DNA of 12,023 nucleotides. It comes from Acidimicrobiia bacterium. GTDB lineage: Bacteria; Actinomycetota; Acidimicrobiia; Acidimicrobiales; Ilumatobacteraceae. The position numbers were made by a program, and so were the translations under genes. The stretch covers positions 1 to 12,023 of the forward strand of contig JACDHN010000036.1 in assembly GCA_013821025.1 (NCBI GenBank), in the 5' to 3' direction. Of the stretch, positions 1-6,585 are shown one piece after another (position 1 is the first letter of the stretch; every line of letters starts with the position of its first letter). Under the pieces are notes generated by a model. It did no database searches and was not told the origin of the DNA. It worked only from the letters and a program-made list of their open reading frames with translations.

Positions 1-1
1 C

Positions 2-409
2 ACGCAACCCAGCACGGCACCAGGCTCGTCGCTGGCGTCCGAGACCACGGCGACGGCTACTCCGTCCGTCGAGATCGTCGGTGTGTACGAGGCGATCGGG
101 TTCTATCCGGCGTGCGGCAACGAGACGCTCGACCACGAGGGCGTGACCTGGTACCCGCTCGCTCACGCCGGCTTCGACCCCATGGACCCGGCCCTCCAGG
201 ACCGAGCCGACGAGGTACTCGCCGTCGAACGCGAGGATTCACCGGTCGCGGGTGTTCACGGCTTGGCAAGAGTGCCGTCGCCGGGCCCAAGCGACGACAT
301 CGGGACACTCGTCGTGTGGGCCGACGGTGTTGCCCGCTGGGTGTCCAAGAGCCGAGACCTCGACGTGTGGCTGATCGACGACGAGATCGTCTACACGTGG
401 GTCTGCTAG
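2..409 (+). CDS. C-terminal part of a probable exported or lipoprotein, family unknown (5' end outside window)
   Basis: The frame is open from the left edge to the TAG at 407-409, so the gene starts upstream of the window. The visible first ~22 residues are a Thr/Ser/Ala/Pro-rich low-complexity stretch (ending ETTATATPS), typical of the linker that follows a signal peptide or lipobox in actinobacterial surface proteins. A compact ~110-residue domain follows, rich in Asp, Val and Trp. It contains the segment GFYPACGNETL and ends in TWVC, so the two cysteines could form a disulfide outside the membrane. I do not recognise the family. An internal GTG at 83 could serve as a start, but it would cut off the linker and has no convincing Shine-Dalgarno. 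Export is inferred from the linker only; the signal sequence itself is not in view. Confidence 0.65.
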   Translation, partial: TQPSTAPGSSLASETTATATPSVEIVGVYEAIGFYPACGNETLDHEGVTWYPLAHAGFDPMDPALQDRADEVLAVEREDSPVAGVHGLARVPSPGPSDDIGTLVVWADGVARWVSKSRDLDVWLIDDEIVYTWVC

Positions 410-475
410 GCGGTGGCTGCGCCGAGTGTCGTGGTCTGGCCCAATGGCACCCATTGCGACCGGGTCGGGAGTCTT

Positions 476-494
476 CGCCAACGCAACGTTGGTG
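476..494. other. Short hairpin downstream of the first gene
   Basis: CCAACG (478-483) and CGTTGG (487-492) form a perfect 6-bp stem around the loop CAA. A G-T wobble and a C-G pair extend it to 8 bp. It lies about 70 bp after the stop of the upstream gene. There is no T-tract, so it is only a weak terminator candidate and could equally be a protein-binding inverted repeat. The rest of the 410-664 gap shows no gene I can support. Confidence 0.25.
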
Positions 495-574
495 CCGTCA
501 GTCGACGCCGTCGGGCCGTGCGGGTTGGCCCGCCGCTACCTCTCCGAGGCCCCGTGGCCGAGCTCCACCCCACA

Positions 575-583
575 TGCGATACT
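575..583 (+). promoter_or_regulatory. Possible extended -10 promoter element before the DinB-like gene
   Basis: TGCGATACT has the TGn extension followed by a hexamer that differs from TATACT at one base. No recognisable -35 lies 16-19 bp upstream. If used, the transcript would start near 590 and give a leader of about 75 nt before the ATG at 665. This is pattern matching only. Confidence 0.22.
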
Positions 584-664
584 GAACCCGCTCAACCTGA
601 CGGCCTACCAACCGGTGGCTGAGCCGCGCGGGCTTGCTTGCGTGGGCGCTCGACAAGGAGAGTC

Positions 665-1423
665 ATGACCACCTTCACTCGGTCGGACGACCTGCAGGGA
701 GCGCAGTTCGTCGACGCGAACCTGCGTGGCGCCCGGTTCGTCAGGGCTGAACTCTCCGGCGTCGTGATGCGCGCGGTCGACGTGCAGGGGGCGGACATCG
801 ACGCACCGTGGCTCTTCGATGGCGAGAGCTACTTGCGCGTCAACGGTGTCGACGTGATCCCACTCGTCGAGGCCGAGCTCAACCGCCGCTTTCCCGGCCG
901 CGCCGACCGGCGTGCCGCAGATCCGGATGCCCTGCGCGCGGCATGGGCGACGCTCGAGCGCACCTGGGCGGCCACGCACGAGCGCGTTGCGGCGATGCCG
1001 GCTGGCACGGTCAATGTCTCGGTGGACGGCGAGTGGTCGTTCGCGCAGACGGTGCGGCACCTGGTCATGGCCACGGACACGTGGTTGGGCCGGGCGATCC
1101 TGGAGATCGAACAGCCATTCCACCCCATCGGGCAACCGAACGTCGAGTACGCGACGGACGGCAACGACATGTCGATCTTCACGACGGTCACACCCCCGTA
1201 CGCCGACGTGCTCGAGGTCCGTGCGGGCCGCGTCGCGATGATGCGCGACTTCCTCGCCGCCGTCACACCGGACGACCTGGCCGAAACGCGCAAGAACCCC
1301 TGGGCCCCCGAATACCCGGAGACCACCCTCTCCTGCCTGCACACGATTCTCGGGGAAGAGTGGGAGCACCACCGCTATGCGGTCCGCGACCTCGACGCGA
1401 TCGAGGCGACCTCCGACGCATGA
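665..1423 (+). CDS. Pentapeptide-repeat and DinB-like (DinB_2) domain protein
   Basis: A 252-residue protein. Residues ~10-46 contain pentapeptide-like repeats of the A(D/N)LxG type (LQGAQF, ANLRGARF, AELSGV, VQGADI), predicted to form a short right-handed beta-helix. Residues ~95-247 form a four-helix DinB/YfiT-like domain. H132 (in VRHLV), H226 and the H235-H236 pair (EWEHHRYAVRDL) sit where this superfamily places its metal-binding histidines. Family members include thiol S-transferases that use mycothiol or bacillithiol, but most are uncharacterised; the substrate here is unknown and the protein is probably cytosolic. The ATG at 665 is chosen because AAGGAG lies at 655-660, and it starts just before the first repeat. 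A GTG at 638 in the same frame would add nine basic residues and lacks a ribosome site. The gene appears monocistronic. Confidence 0.85.
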   Translation: MTTFTRSDDLQGAQFVDANLRGARFVRAELSGVVMRAVDVQGADIDAPWLFDGESYLRVNGVDVIPLVEAELNRRFPGRADRRAADPDALRAAWATLERTWAATHERVAAMPAGTVNVSVDGEWSFAQTVRHLVMATDTWLGRAILEIEQPFHPIGQPNVEYATDGNDMSIFTTVTPPYADVLEVRAGRVAMMRDFLAAVTPDDLAETRKNPWAPEYPETTLSCLHTILGEEWEHHRYAVRDLDAIEATSDA

Positions 1424-1424
1424 G

Positions 1425-1443
1425 CGGTGACCCCAGCTCACCG
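1425..1443 (+). terminator. Hairpin immediately after the DinB-like gene
   Basis: CGGTGA (1425-1430) can pair with TCACCG (1438-1443) around a 7-nt loop, starting two bases after the TGA stop. There is no U-tract. It could be a GC-rich terminator or 3' stabiliser. The downstream arm is part of a tandem repeat, so two alternative pairings are possible. Confidence 0.3.
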
Positions 1444-1466
1444 TCGGTCAGTTCACCGTCGGACAG
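1437..1466. repeat. Two tandem 15-bp repeats
   Basis: CTCACCGTCGGTCAG (1437-1451) is followed directly by TTCACCGTCGGACAG (1452-1466), with 13 of 15 positions identical. The repeat sits in the 284-bp gap between the DinB-like gene and the nitroreductase. The remainder of that gap (1467-1707) shows no supportable gene; it ends in the ribosome-binding site of the next gene. Confidence 0.6.
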
Positions 1467-1707
1467 CTCGCCCCTACTGAACGGCTCCACGCGGATCACT
1501 CGCAGCGCTCGAGGTGACGAGGGCTGGACCCGATCAACAGCCGATCAGCGCTTCGCGAGCCGGCGTTCCCGGACGCAGGGTGGCCTGGCGTTATCGGGCG
1601 ATCTTCTCGGACGGGTGCCTCAACGTTGTTGCCGGCACTGTGTGGAGACACGCCGCGACCCCTACCGTGACTTGCCAACCGGCCGCCGCTTCACCTAGGA
1701 GTAAGAC

Positions 1708-2151
1708 ATGGCGATCGAGGGTGACTACGAACCGAGCGCGCTTCAATGGGTGCGCGATCAGGTCGAGGCGTACGAGGCTTCCGGGGGTACGAAGGCGAAC
1801 ACGCTCCGTGACACCGGCATCCCCGTAATCATCGTGACGATGAAGGGCGTGAAGAGCGGCAAGGTCCGCAAGATCGCCCTGATGCGCGTGGAGCACGAGG
1901 ACGAGTACGCGCTTGTTGCGTCGTACGGTGGCGCTCCCAAGCACCCGGTCTGGTATCACAACCTGACGGCCGACCCCGGCGCCGTGCAGGTGCAGGACGG
2001 CCCGAAACCGTTCGATGTCACGGTCCGCGAGGTCGGCGGTGACGAACGCGCCGCCTGGTGGGAGCGGGCGGTCGCCGTGTTCCCCAACTACGCCGAGTAC
2101 CAGGGCAAGACCGACCGAGAGATCCCGGTGCTCATCGCCAACCCACGTTGA
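1708..2151 (+). CDS. Deazaflavin (F420)-dependent nitroreductase / Ddn family oxidoreductase
   Basis: A 147-residue, single-domain split beta-barrel protein of the Ddn/Rv3547-like family. These proteins use coenzyme F420H2 (some bind FMN) to reduce quinones or other electrophiles. Diagnostic segments are the N-terminal helix with YEASGG (22-27), the central strand and phosphate-contacting loop TMKGVKSGKVRK (44-55), and ASYGGAPKHPVWYHNL (71-86), which is the family signature next to the cofactor site. The length is normal for the family. AGGAG at 1697-1701 supports the ATG. It is flanked by a 284-bp upstream gap and a convergent gene downstream, so it is probably transcribed alone. F420 rather than FMN use, and the natural substrate, are inferred from family membership. 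Presence of such a gene favours an F420-making actinomycetote host. Confidence 0.92.
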   Translation: MAIEGDYEPSALQWVRDQVEAYEASGGTKANTLRDTGIPVIIVTMKGVKSGKVRKIALMRVEHEDEYALVASYGGAPKHPVWYHNLTADPGAVQVQDGPKPFDVTVREVGGDERAAWWERAVAVFPNYAEYQGKTDREIPVLIANPR

Positions 2152-2161
2152 ACGGGCCGGC

Positions 2162-2185
2162 GCAAGGTGCCGACCGGTGTCTTGC
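2162..2185 (+). terminator. Candidate hairpin between two convergent genes
   Basis: GCAAG (2162-2166) pairs with CTTGC (2181-2185). Three G-U wobbles and two C-G pairs continue the stem to a 4-nt loop. The wobbles pair only in plus-strand RNA, so it would serve the nitroreductase transcript better than the opposing gene. No U-tract follows. Confidence 0.28.
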
Positions 2186-2207
2186 CGTGGCGCTGAGGAT
2201 CCGGCGG

Positions 2208-3095
2208 TCAGCCGAGCTCGTTGCGCCACGAATGGCGCGGCGCAAATCCGACGAGGCGTTTCGCTTTATCGTTGGCGTAGAACGTCTCATAGCGACCCAT
2301 GTCGCGTCGACGTGAGACGCCAGCGTAGAACTGCTCGTAGACCGCATCGCTTGGAATCCCGACCGACGTGTCATCGTTTGAGACGTTGAAGACCTCGTAG
2401 CCGAGGCCGTCGGTGCGGAGGCAGCAATCGACCATGTGGCCGAGGTCGCGGGCATCGATGTAGGCAAAGATGTTGCGACGCCGCAGACCGGGATCGGCGA
2501 CGAACGCGGGGAACTTGGTCTCGTACTCGTGCGGCTCGATCACGTTGTTGATGCGCAACCCGTAAATGTCGATGCCGCTACGTGCCTGAAACGACCGTGC
2601 CGTCGCCTCGTTGACAACCTTCGACATCGCGTAGCTGTCGTGGGGAACCGTTGGATGCTCCTCGTCGATCGGCACGTATTCGGGCCTGACCTCGCCGTCG
2701 GCGAAACAAATCCCGTAGGTCGTCTCGGAGCTCGCAAAGATCACCTTCCGAATCCCCAACTTCACAGCGGCGTCGATGATGTTGTACGTGCTGAGTGCAT
2801 TGATACCGAACGTCTCGTTGTCGGGGCGGACGAGGATCGCCGGGATCGCCGCGAAGTGAACGACGGCGTCATACCTCGGAACACCTGTGCCACGCTCCAG
2901 CTCATCAAGACCGGCGTACGCCGAGAGAGCGTTGAAGACCTGCCCGGCGACTGTCAGATCGATGTGAAGGTCCGCGACCCCCGACTCACCGAGCGGCACC
3001 ATGTCACCGTTCACTACCCGGTGCCCCTGTTCGACGAGATGTCGGATCGCATGCCGACCCGCCTTACCGCTCCCACCGGTGAAGAACACTCGCAC
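2208..3095 (-). CDS. NAD-dependent epimerase/dehydratase (extended SDR)
   Basis: A 295-residue extended short-chain dehydrogenase/reductase. The Rossmann dinucleotide loop TGGSGKAGR is at residues 6-14, the acid after the second strand is D31 (NGD), which favours NAD(H), and HFAAIP is at 80-85. The catalytic region is ASSETTYG (121-128) with the YxxxK pair Y155/K159 (YAMSK). This is the fold of sugar-nucleotide epimerases and dehydratases such as GalE, and of uronate dehydrogenases; the sequence does not let me choose a substrate. The GTG at 3095 is chosen because it puts MRVFFTGGSG at the N-terminus, the usual family start. In-frame GTGs at 3113 and 3161 would add basic, low-quality sequence, and none of the three has a clear Shine-Dalgarno. 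It converges with the nitroreductase across a 56-bp gap. Confidence 0.88.
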   Translation of the reverse strand: MRVFFTGGSGKAGRHAIRHLVEQGHRVVNGDMVPLGESGVADLHIDLTVAGQVFNALSAYAGLDELERGTGVPRYDAVVHFAAIPAILVRPDNETFGINALSTYNIIDAAVKLGIRKVIFASSETTYGICFADGEVRPEYVPIDEEHPTVPHDSYAMSKVVNEATARSFQARSGIDIYGLRINNVIEPHEYETKFPAFVADPGLRRRNIFAYIDARDLGHMVDCCLRTDGLGYEVFNVSNDDTSVGIPSDAVYEQFYAGVSRRRDMGRYETFYANDKAKRLVGFAPRHSWRNELG

Positions 3096-3157
3096 CTCTG
3101 CGATCGTACGCACCGATTGTCGGCGACGGCGCTCAGGTCCACCGCGACGGAACCAAC

Positions 3158-3301
3158 TCACTTCACGGTAGGCGGTGAGAAGCGCCCCTCACCGGCGGTC
3201 ACGACGCGCCAGATCTCCCGCTCGGCGCTCACGTATGCCTGCTCGATGACGACCTGATTGTGCCGCGACTCGGCGATCGGTCGCGCTGCCTCCGCCAGTG
3301 C
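3158..3301 (-). pseudogene. 47-codon coding-like fragment, possible gene remnant
   Basis: On the minus strand a frame runs from just after a TGA (3302-3304) to a TGA at 3158-3160. It has about 85 percent G/C at third positions and a protein-like composition, including ESRHNQVVIEQAYVSAEREI and a C-terminal GEGRFSPPTVK. No ATG or well-placed GTG opens it, although the same frame beyond the upstream stop is also hydrophobic and protein-like. It looks like the tail of a gene interrupted by a stop, but I cannot name a family and chance is possible. Confidence 0.28.
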
Positions 3302-3304
3302 TCA

Positions 3305-3676
3305 GACGACCCGGGCTGCCACCCTGATGGCCGACCTCGCCAGACTGGAGCACCGAAGGTCCCCACTTGACGTTCGGTAGCGCCATCCATCCGGGGTTCA
3401 CGGACGCGTGCGGTCGGCATTGTCCGTCGGTATCGGATACCTCGCCGTCGTTCGGTGTGAATCGTTCACGGCCCCGGAAGCGCACAGGCGCATTCGCCGC
3501 GCACCATCGCTGCCCGTCGACAAGTTGGTTGAGTTTGCGCCCGAGCCGTGGTTATGGCGTGCGAACGAGAGTGGACGGCCGTCCTGCCGCTCGCGATCGC
3601 CTCCAACGGCACCTTCGGGGCACGGGCCGCGGTGCCCAAGCCAACCAGCCATGTGATCAAGGGGCTGGGCGAACTG
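3305..3676. other. Stretch without a recognisable gene
   Basis: Several frames are open here, as expected in high-GC DNA, but none has a start with a ribosome site, a recognisable motif or consistent codon bias. No tRNA fold, long repeat or transposase-like sequence was seen. It lies between two suspected gene remnants and is best read as decaying DNA. Confidence 0.4.
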
Positions 3677-4146
3677 TCAGTTCGACCGGGGGCTGGACCC
3701 TCCGGCGCGGACGCCGGGCCACTTGGCGAGATCACCGGCGATGATCGCGTCGACAACGGCGACGGCAGCAGGACGGTCGCCCACAGCCAGCAACGACGTG
3801 GCGAGCGCCATCCGCAGCCCCGCACGCACCGTGGCCGTCAACTGTTCGTCGGGTGTGCCGGCCGTGAGTGGCGGCGTCAGCAACTCGACGGCTCTGTGAT
3901 GTTCGGCAGCGTGAGCGGCAAGCAGGCCATCGATGTAGGCACCACGCGGGTGCGAACCGAGACGTCGTCAGCGCCCGGTCCAGCGGAGGCGCGTACGAGC
4001 TCGCCGATCAGGCGGGTCTTGCCGATGCCGGGCTCACCTGACACCAGGCCCACCACCGGCTCGTCATCGGACGCCACCTCGGCGACCTCGACGAGACCGG
4101 TCAGACGGACCAGTGGGCCGACCCGGCCGACCATCGCCGGGCTCAC
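3677..4146 (-). pseudogene. Decayed LuxR/adenylate-cyclase-type P-loop ATPase regulator with internal deletion and frameshift
   Basis: The upstream part reads as the start of a large AAA/STAND regulator ATPase: a MVGR motif at the likely N-terminus (ATG at 4134 or GTG at 4146), then VVGLVSGEPGIGKTRLIGEL with the Walker A GEPGIGKT encoded at 4038-4015. In intact family members hundreds of residues follow (Walker B, winged helix, TPRs, sometimes a LuxR HTH). Here the frame soon loses family character and stops at 3877. From about 3973 a different minus frame carries a helical, Ala/Leu-rich stretch (YIDGLLAAHAAEHHRAVELL, later LATSLLAVGDRPAAVAVVDA) like the TPR tail of such proteins, ending with TGA at 3677-3679. 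The simplest reading is one ancestral gene that lost its middle, with the join near 3960-3975 out of frame. The Walker A part is secure; linking the tail to the same ancestor is inference. Confidence 0.6.
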
Positions 4147-4512
4147 ACCGGCTCGAGCCGTCACCGCGAGGAGGATCCGCTGCGAAGCGGGGCGGTGCGG
4201 CTCGCCGGCATGGCCCGTCACGGTATCGGCCGGGTCTGCCCACGTTCTTGGAGTATGGGAGAAGGACTCAGGCATTCTCAGGACGGTTGTGGGAACGCAC
4301 GAGCCGCACCAGACGACGACGACCAGCGGCGGCCATCAGGTCCTCCCGATGCTCACGGGCCAGATCGGTGTACTGGAGTGGATGCATCGCTTCATCATCG
4401 CGATCTAAGGCATCTGGACACATCGGTATATGTACCTATTTCGGGTCGGGGTGCCCATCGGCACACGTGGCTCGGTGTCGCTGGGCTCGGCGGGCTCTGC
4501 CACACTGACTCG
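4147..4512. other. Gap upstream of the acyl-CoA dehydrogenase
   Basis: No supportable gene. Open frames exist on both strands but lack starts, motifs and ribosome sites. One AT-richer patch, TATATGTACCTATT at 4427-4440, stands out from the GC-rich surroundings and might belong to the promoter of the dehydrogenase gene, but no -35 at proper spacing is visible. Confidence 0.35.
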
Positions 4513-5778
4513 GTGGCCCACCCCATCGACGTCGACGACTTCCGCACCGAAGTCACTGCATTCCTCGACGCCAACGCCGAGCGCAAACCCGCCGAGCGTC
4601 AGTTCGAATGGGGCAAGGGCTCCGACCAAGTTGCAGTGTTCGAGGAGCGCGACCCGGCCGTCGAACGAGAGTTGCTGGCGGCGGCGTCTGCGTGGCGGGC
4701 GAAGCGCTACGACGCCGGCCTGGGCTGGATCACGGGGCCGAGCGAGTTCGGCGGACGAGATCTCGCCGCCGCCCATCAGCGCGCTTATGACACCGCCGAA
4801 GCCGGCTATCGGGTGCCCAGCCAGAGCGTCTTCACCATCGGGCTCGGCATGGTGGCGCCGACGGTCCTGGCCCATGGCACGGATGCCGCCAAGAACCGCC
4901 TGCTGGCAGCGATGTACCGCGCCGACATCGTCGCCTGCCAGCTGTTCTCCGAGCCCGGCTCCGGCAGCGATCTGGCCAGCGTGCAGACACGGGCCGATCG
5001 CGACGGTGACGAGTGGCTGATCTCGGGTCAGAAGGTGTGGACGACCGGCGCCCAGTTCAGCGACATCGGTGAGGTCATCGCCCGCACCGACCCCGACCTG
5101 CCAAAGCACCAAGGCCTGACCGGCTTCATCGTCGACATGAAGGCGCCCGGCGTGGAGGTACGCCCGCTGCGCCAGATGACCGGTGGGGCGAGCTTCAACG
5201 AGGTGTTCTTCAACGAGGTGCGTGTGCCCGACGAGGACCGCCTCGGCGACGTGAACCAGGGTTGGACGGTCGCCCTCACGACGCTGATGAACGAGCGCGC
5301 CGCCATCGGCGGTGGCGGGATGGGCGGCGGCGACATCATGACCAGGCTGCTCGCCATGCCAAGGGCATTCGGCTGCGAGGACGATCCGCTCGTTCGCCAG
5401 CGCCTTGCTGACCTCGTCATCCACACCCGCGTGCACCGCTACACGATCCAGCGGGCCATGGACCGCATCCGCGCCGGCCAACTGCCGGGTCCCGAGTTGA
5501 GCATCGCCAAGCTTGCAGGCACGAACAACATGCTGCGCATGGGCGAGTTCGTGGCCGCCGTGCTCGGGCCCCGCATGACTGCCGACACCGGAGAGTGGGG
5601 CACGTTCGCCTGGAACCAGCTCGTGCTCGGCACGCCCGGCCTCCGTGTAGCCGGTGGCACCGACGAGGTGATGCGCAACATCGTCGGCGAGCGGGTGCTG
5701 GGGCTTCCCAAGGAGCCAGGGATCGACACCACGTCGCCGTTCCGCGAGCTGCGGGTCGGCACCCAGCGGCAGAACTGA
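4513..5778 (+). CDS. Acyl-CoA dehydrogenase (FadE-like)
   Basis: A 421-residue flavoenzyme that oxidises an acyl-CoA to the 2-enoyl-CoA, passing electrons to an electron-transfer flavoprotein. An all-alpha N-terminal domain is followed by the FAD-contacting segment QLFSEPGSGSD (143-153), WLISGQKVWTT, the mid beta-domain with FNEVFFNEVRVPDEDRLG, and a C-terminal helical domain ending in AGGTDEVMRNIVGERVLGLP (380-399). At the MCAD-type catalytic position (Glu376, in YEGT) this protein has G381. E261 in MNERAAIGG lines up with the alternative base used by isovaleryl- and long-chain acyl-CoA dehydrogenases, so it should still be active. Substrate chain length is unknown. The GTG at 4513 gives the normal N-terminus; no Shine-Dalgarno is evident. 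The frame continues open upstream to 4195 but without coding character. udp follows 15 bp downstream on the same strand. Confidence 0.92.
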   Translation: MAHPIDVDDFRTEVTAFLDANAERKPAERQFEWGKGSDQVAVFEERDPAVERELLAAASAWRAKRYDAGLGWITGPSEFGGRDLAAAHQRAYDTAEAGYRVPSQSVFTIGLGMVAPTVLAHGTDAAKNRLLAAMYRADIVACQLFSEPGSGSDLASVQTRADRDGDEWLISGQKVWTTGAQFSDIGEVIARTDPDLPKHQGLTGFIVDMKAPGVEVRPLRQMTGGASFNEVFFNEVRVPDEDRLGDVNQGWTVALTTLMNERAAIGGGGMGGGDIMTRLLAMPRAFGCEDDPLVRQRLADLVIHTRVHRYTIQRAMDRIRAGQLPGPELSIAKLAGTNNMLRMGEFVAAVLGPRMTADTGEWGTFAWNQLVLGTPGLRVAGGTDEVMRNIVGERVLGLPKEPGIDTTSPFRELRVGTQRQN

Positions 5779-5793
5779 CTGCGCTAGCAACCG

Positions 5794-6585
5794 ATGGGTC
5801 ACCAGCACGAACGGCTGTACCACATCGGTTTCGGTCGCTCGGACCTGCCGGCCGACACGACGCTGGCGCTGCTCTCGGGTGATCCCGACCGCTCGGAGCT
5901 GATCGCCACGGAGCACCTCGACGACATGGCGGTCCTGTCGCGGCACCGTGGGCTCGACTCGTTCATCGCCCACCTCGGCGGCGGACAGCCCGTGGTGTGC
6001 GCCACGAGCGGCATGGGCGCTCCCTCGATGAGCATCGTCGTCAACGAGCTCGTGCAGGCCGGCATCGGCACGATCATCCGCATCGGCACCAGCGGATCGA
6101 TCCAGGAACGCGTCAAGTCGGGCTCGGTCGTCATCGGGTCGGGTGCGCTCACGCTGCAGGGAGCCGCCGCCGACATCGCCCCGCCGGAGTTCCCTGCGGT
6201 CGCCGACCCGTTCCTGACCGTCACGCTGGCGCACGCCGCCGACGAGTTGGGCCTGGATCGCCACGTTGGCGTGATGGCGTCGACGGACACGTTCTTCGAG
6301 GGCCAGGAGCGCTCGACGTCGTCGGCCAACCCCCACCTGCTACGGCGGCTGCGCGGCGCCATCGACGAGTACGCCGCGCTCAACGTGCTCAACTTCGAGA
6401 TGGAGGCAGGGACGCTGTTCAAGATGGGCGCCGTGTACGGGTTCGCCGCCGCCTGCGTGTGCGGGATCATCGCCGAGCGCATCGAGGACGAACGCCCGGA
6501 CCTGGAGGAGAAGGACGCGGCCGTCGACAGGGCCATCCGCGTCGCCGTTGCCGGCGCCGAAGCCTGGCTCAGCTCAGTGCCGTGA
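5794..6585 (+). CDS. udp: Uridine phosphorylase
   Basis: A 263-residue nucleoside phosphorylase-I family enzyme that splits uridine with phosphate to uracil and ribose-1-phosphate (pyrimidine salvage, cytosol). It follows the E. coli Udp pattern closely: HIGF near the start, the phosphate-loop SGDPDR (28-33), the SGMGAPSMSIVVNEL segment, the phosphate-binding Arg in RIGTSG (R96), PPEFPAVADP, the uracil-recognising pair in DTFFEGQER (Q171/R173) and the ribose-binding NFEMEAGTL (E202-M203-E204). The Gln/Arg pair is what separates uridine from purine phosphorylases. The ATG at 5794 has no clear Shine-Dalgarno, and it may be translated from the upstream dehydrogenase transcript. Its last 17 bases overlap the end of the opposing VWA gene. 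Confidence 0.93.
   Translation: MGHQHERLYHIGFGRSDLPADTTLALLSGDPDRSELIATEHLDDMAVLSRHRGLDSFIAHLGGGQPVVCATSGMGAPSMSIVVNELVQAGIGTIIRIGTSGSIQERVKSGSVVIGSGALTLQGAAADIAPPEFPAVADPFLTVTLAHAADELGLDRHVGVMASTDTFFEGQERSTSSANPHLLRRLRGAIDEYAALNVLNFEMEAGTLFKMGAVYGFAAACVCGIIAERIEDERPDLEEKDAAVDRAIRVAVAGAEAWLSSVP

Noticed and set aside
2436..3257. 273-codon plus-strand open frame opposite the epimerase/dehydratase
   Set aside because: It is the complement of a gene with intact Rossmann and YxxxK motifs and has no features of its own.
3305..3420. Possible tRNA (GGTTC-like motif near 3395)
   Set aside because: No acceptor, D or anticodon stems can be drawn around it.
3548..4408. 286-codon plus-strand open frame over the gene-poor region
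   Set aside because: It lies opposite the Walker A relic, has no recognisable motif and no ribosome site. Its length is explained by low stop frequency at high GC.
4427..4440. AT-rich TATATGTACCTATT as the dehydrogenase promoter
   Set aside because: No -35 at 16-19 bp is visible and it lies over 70 bp before the start codon, so it is noted only as a compositional outlier.
4195..4512. N-terminal extension of the acyl-CoA dehydrogenase frame
   Set aside because: The extra ~106 residues are unlike any dehydrogenase N-terminus. The GTG at 4513 gives the normal family start.
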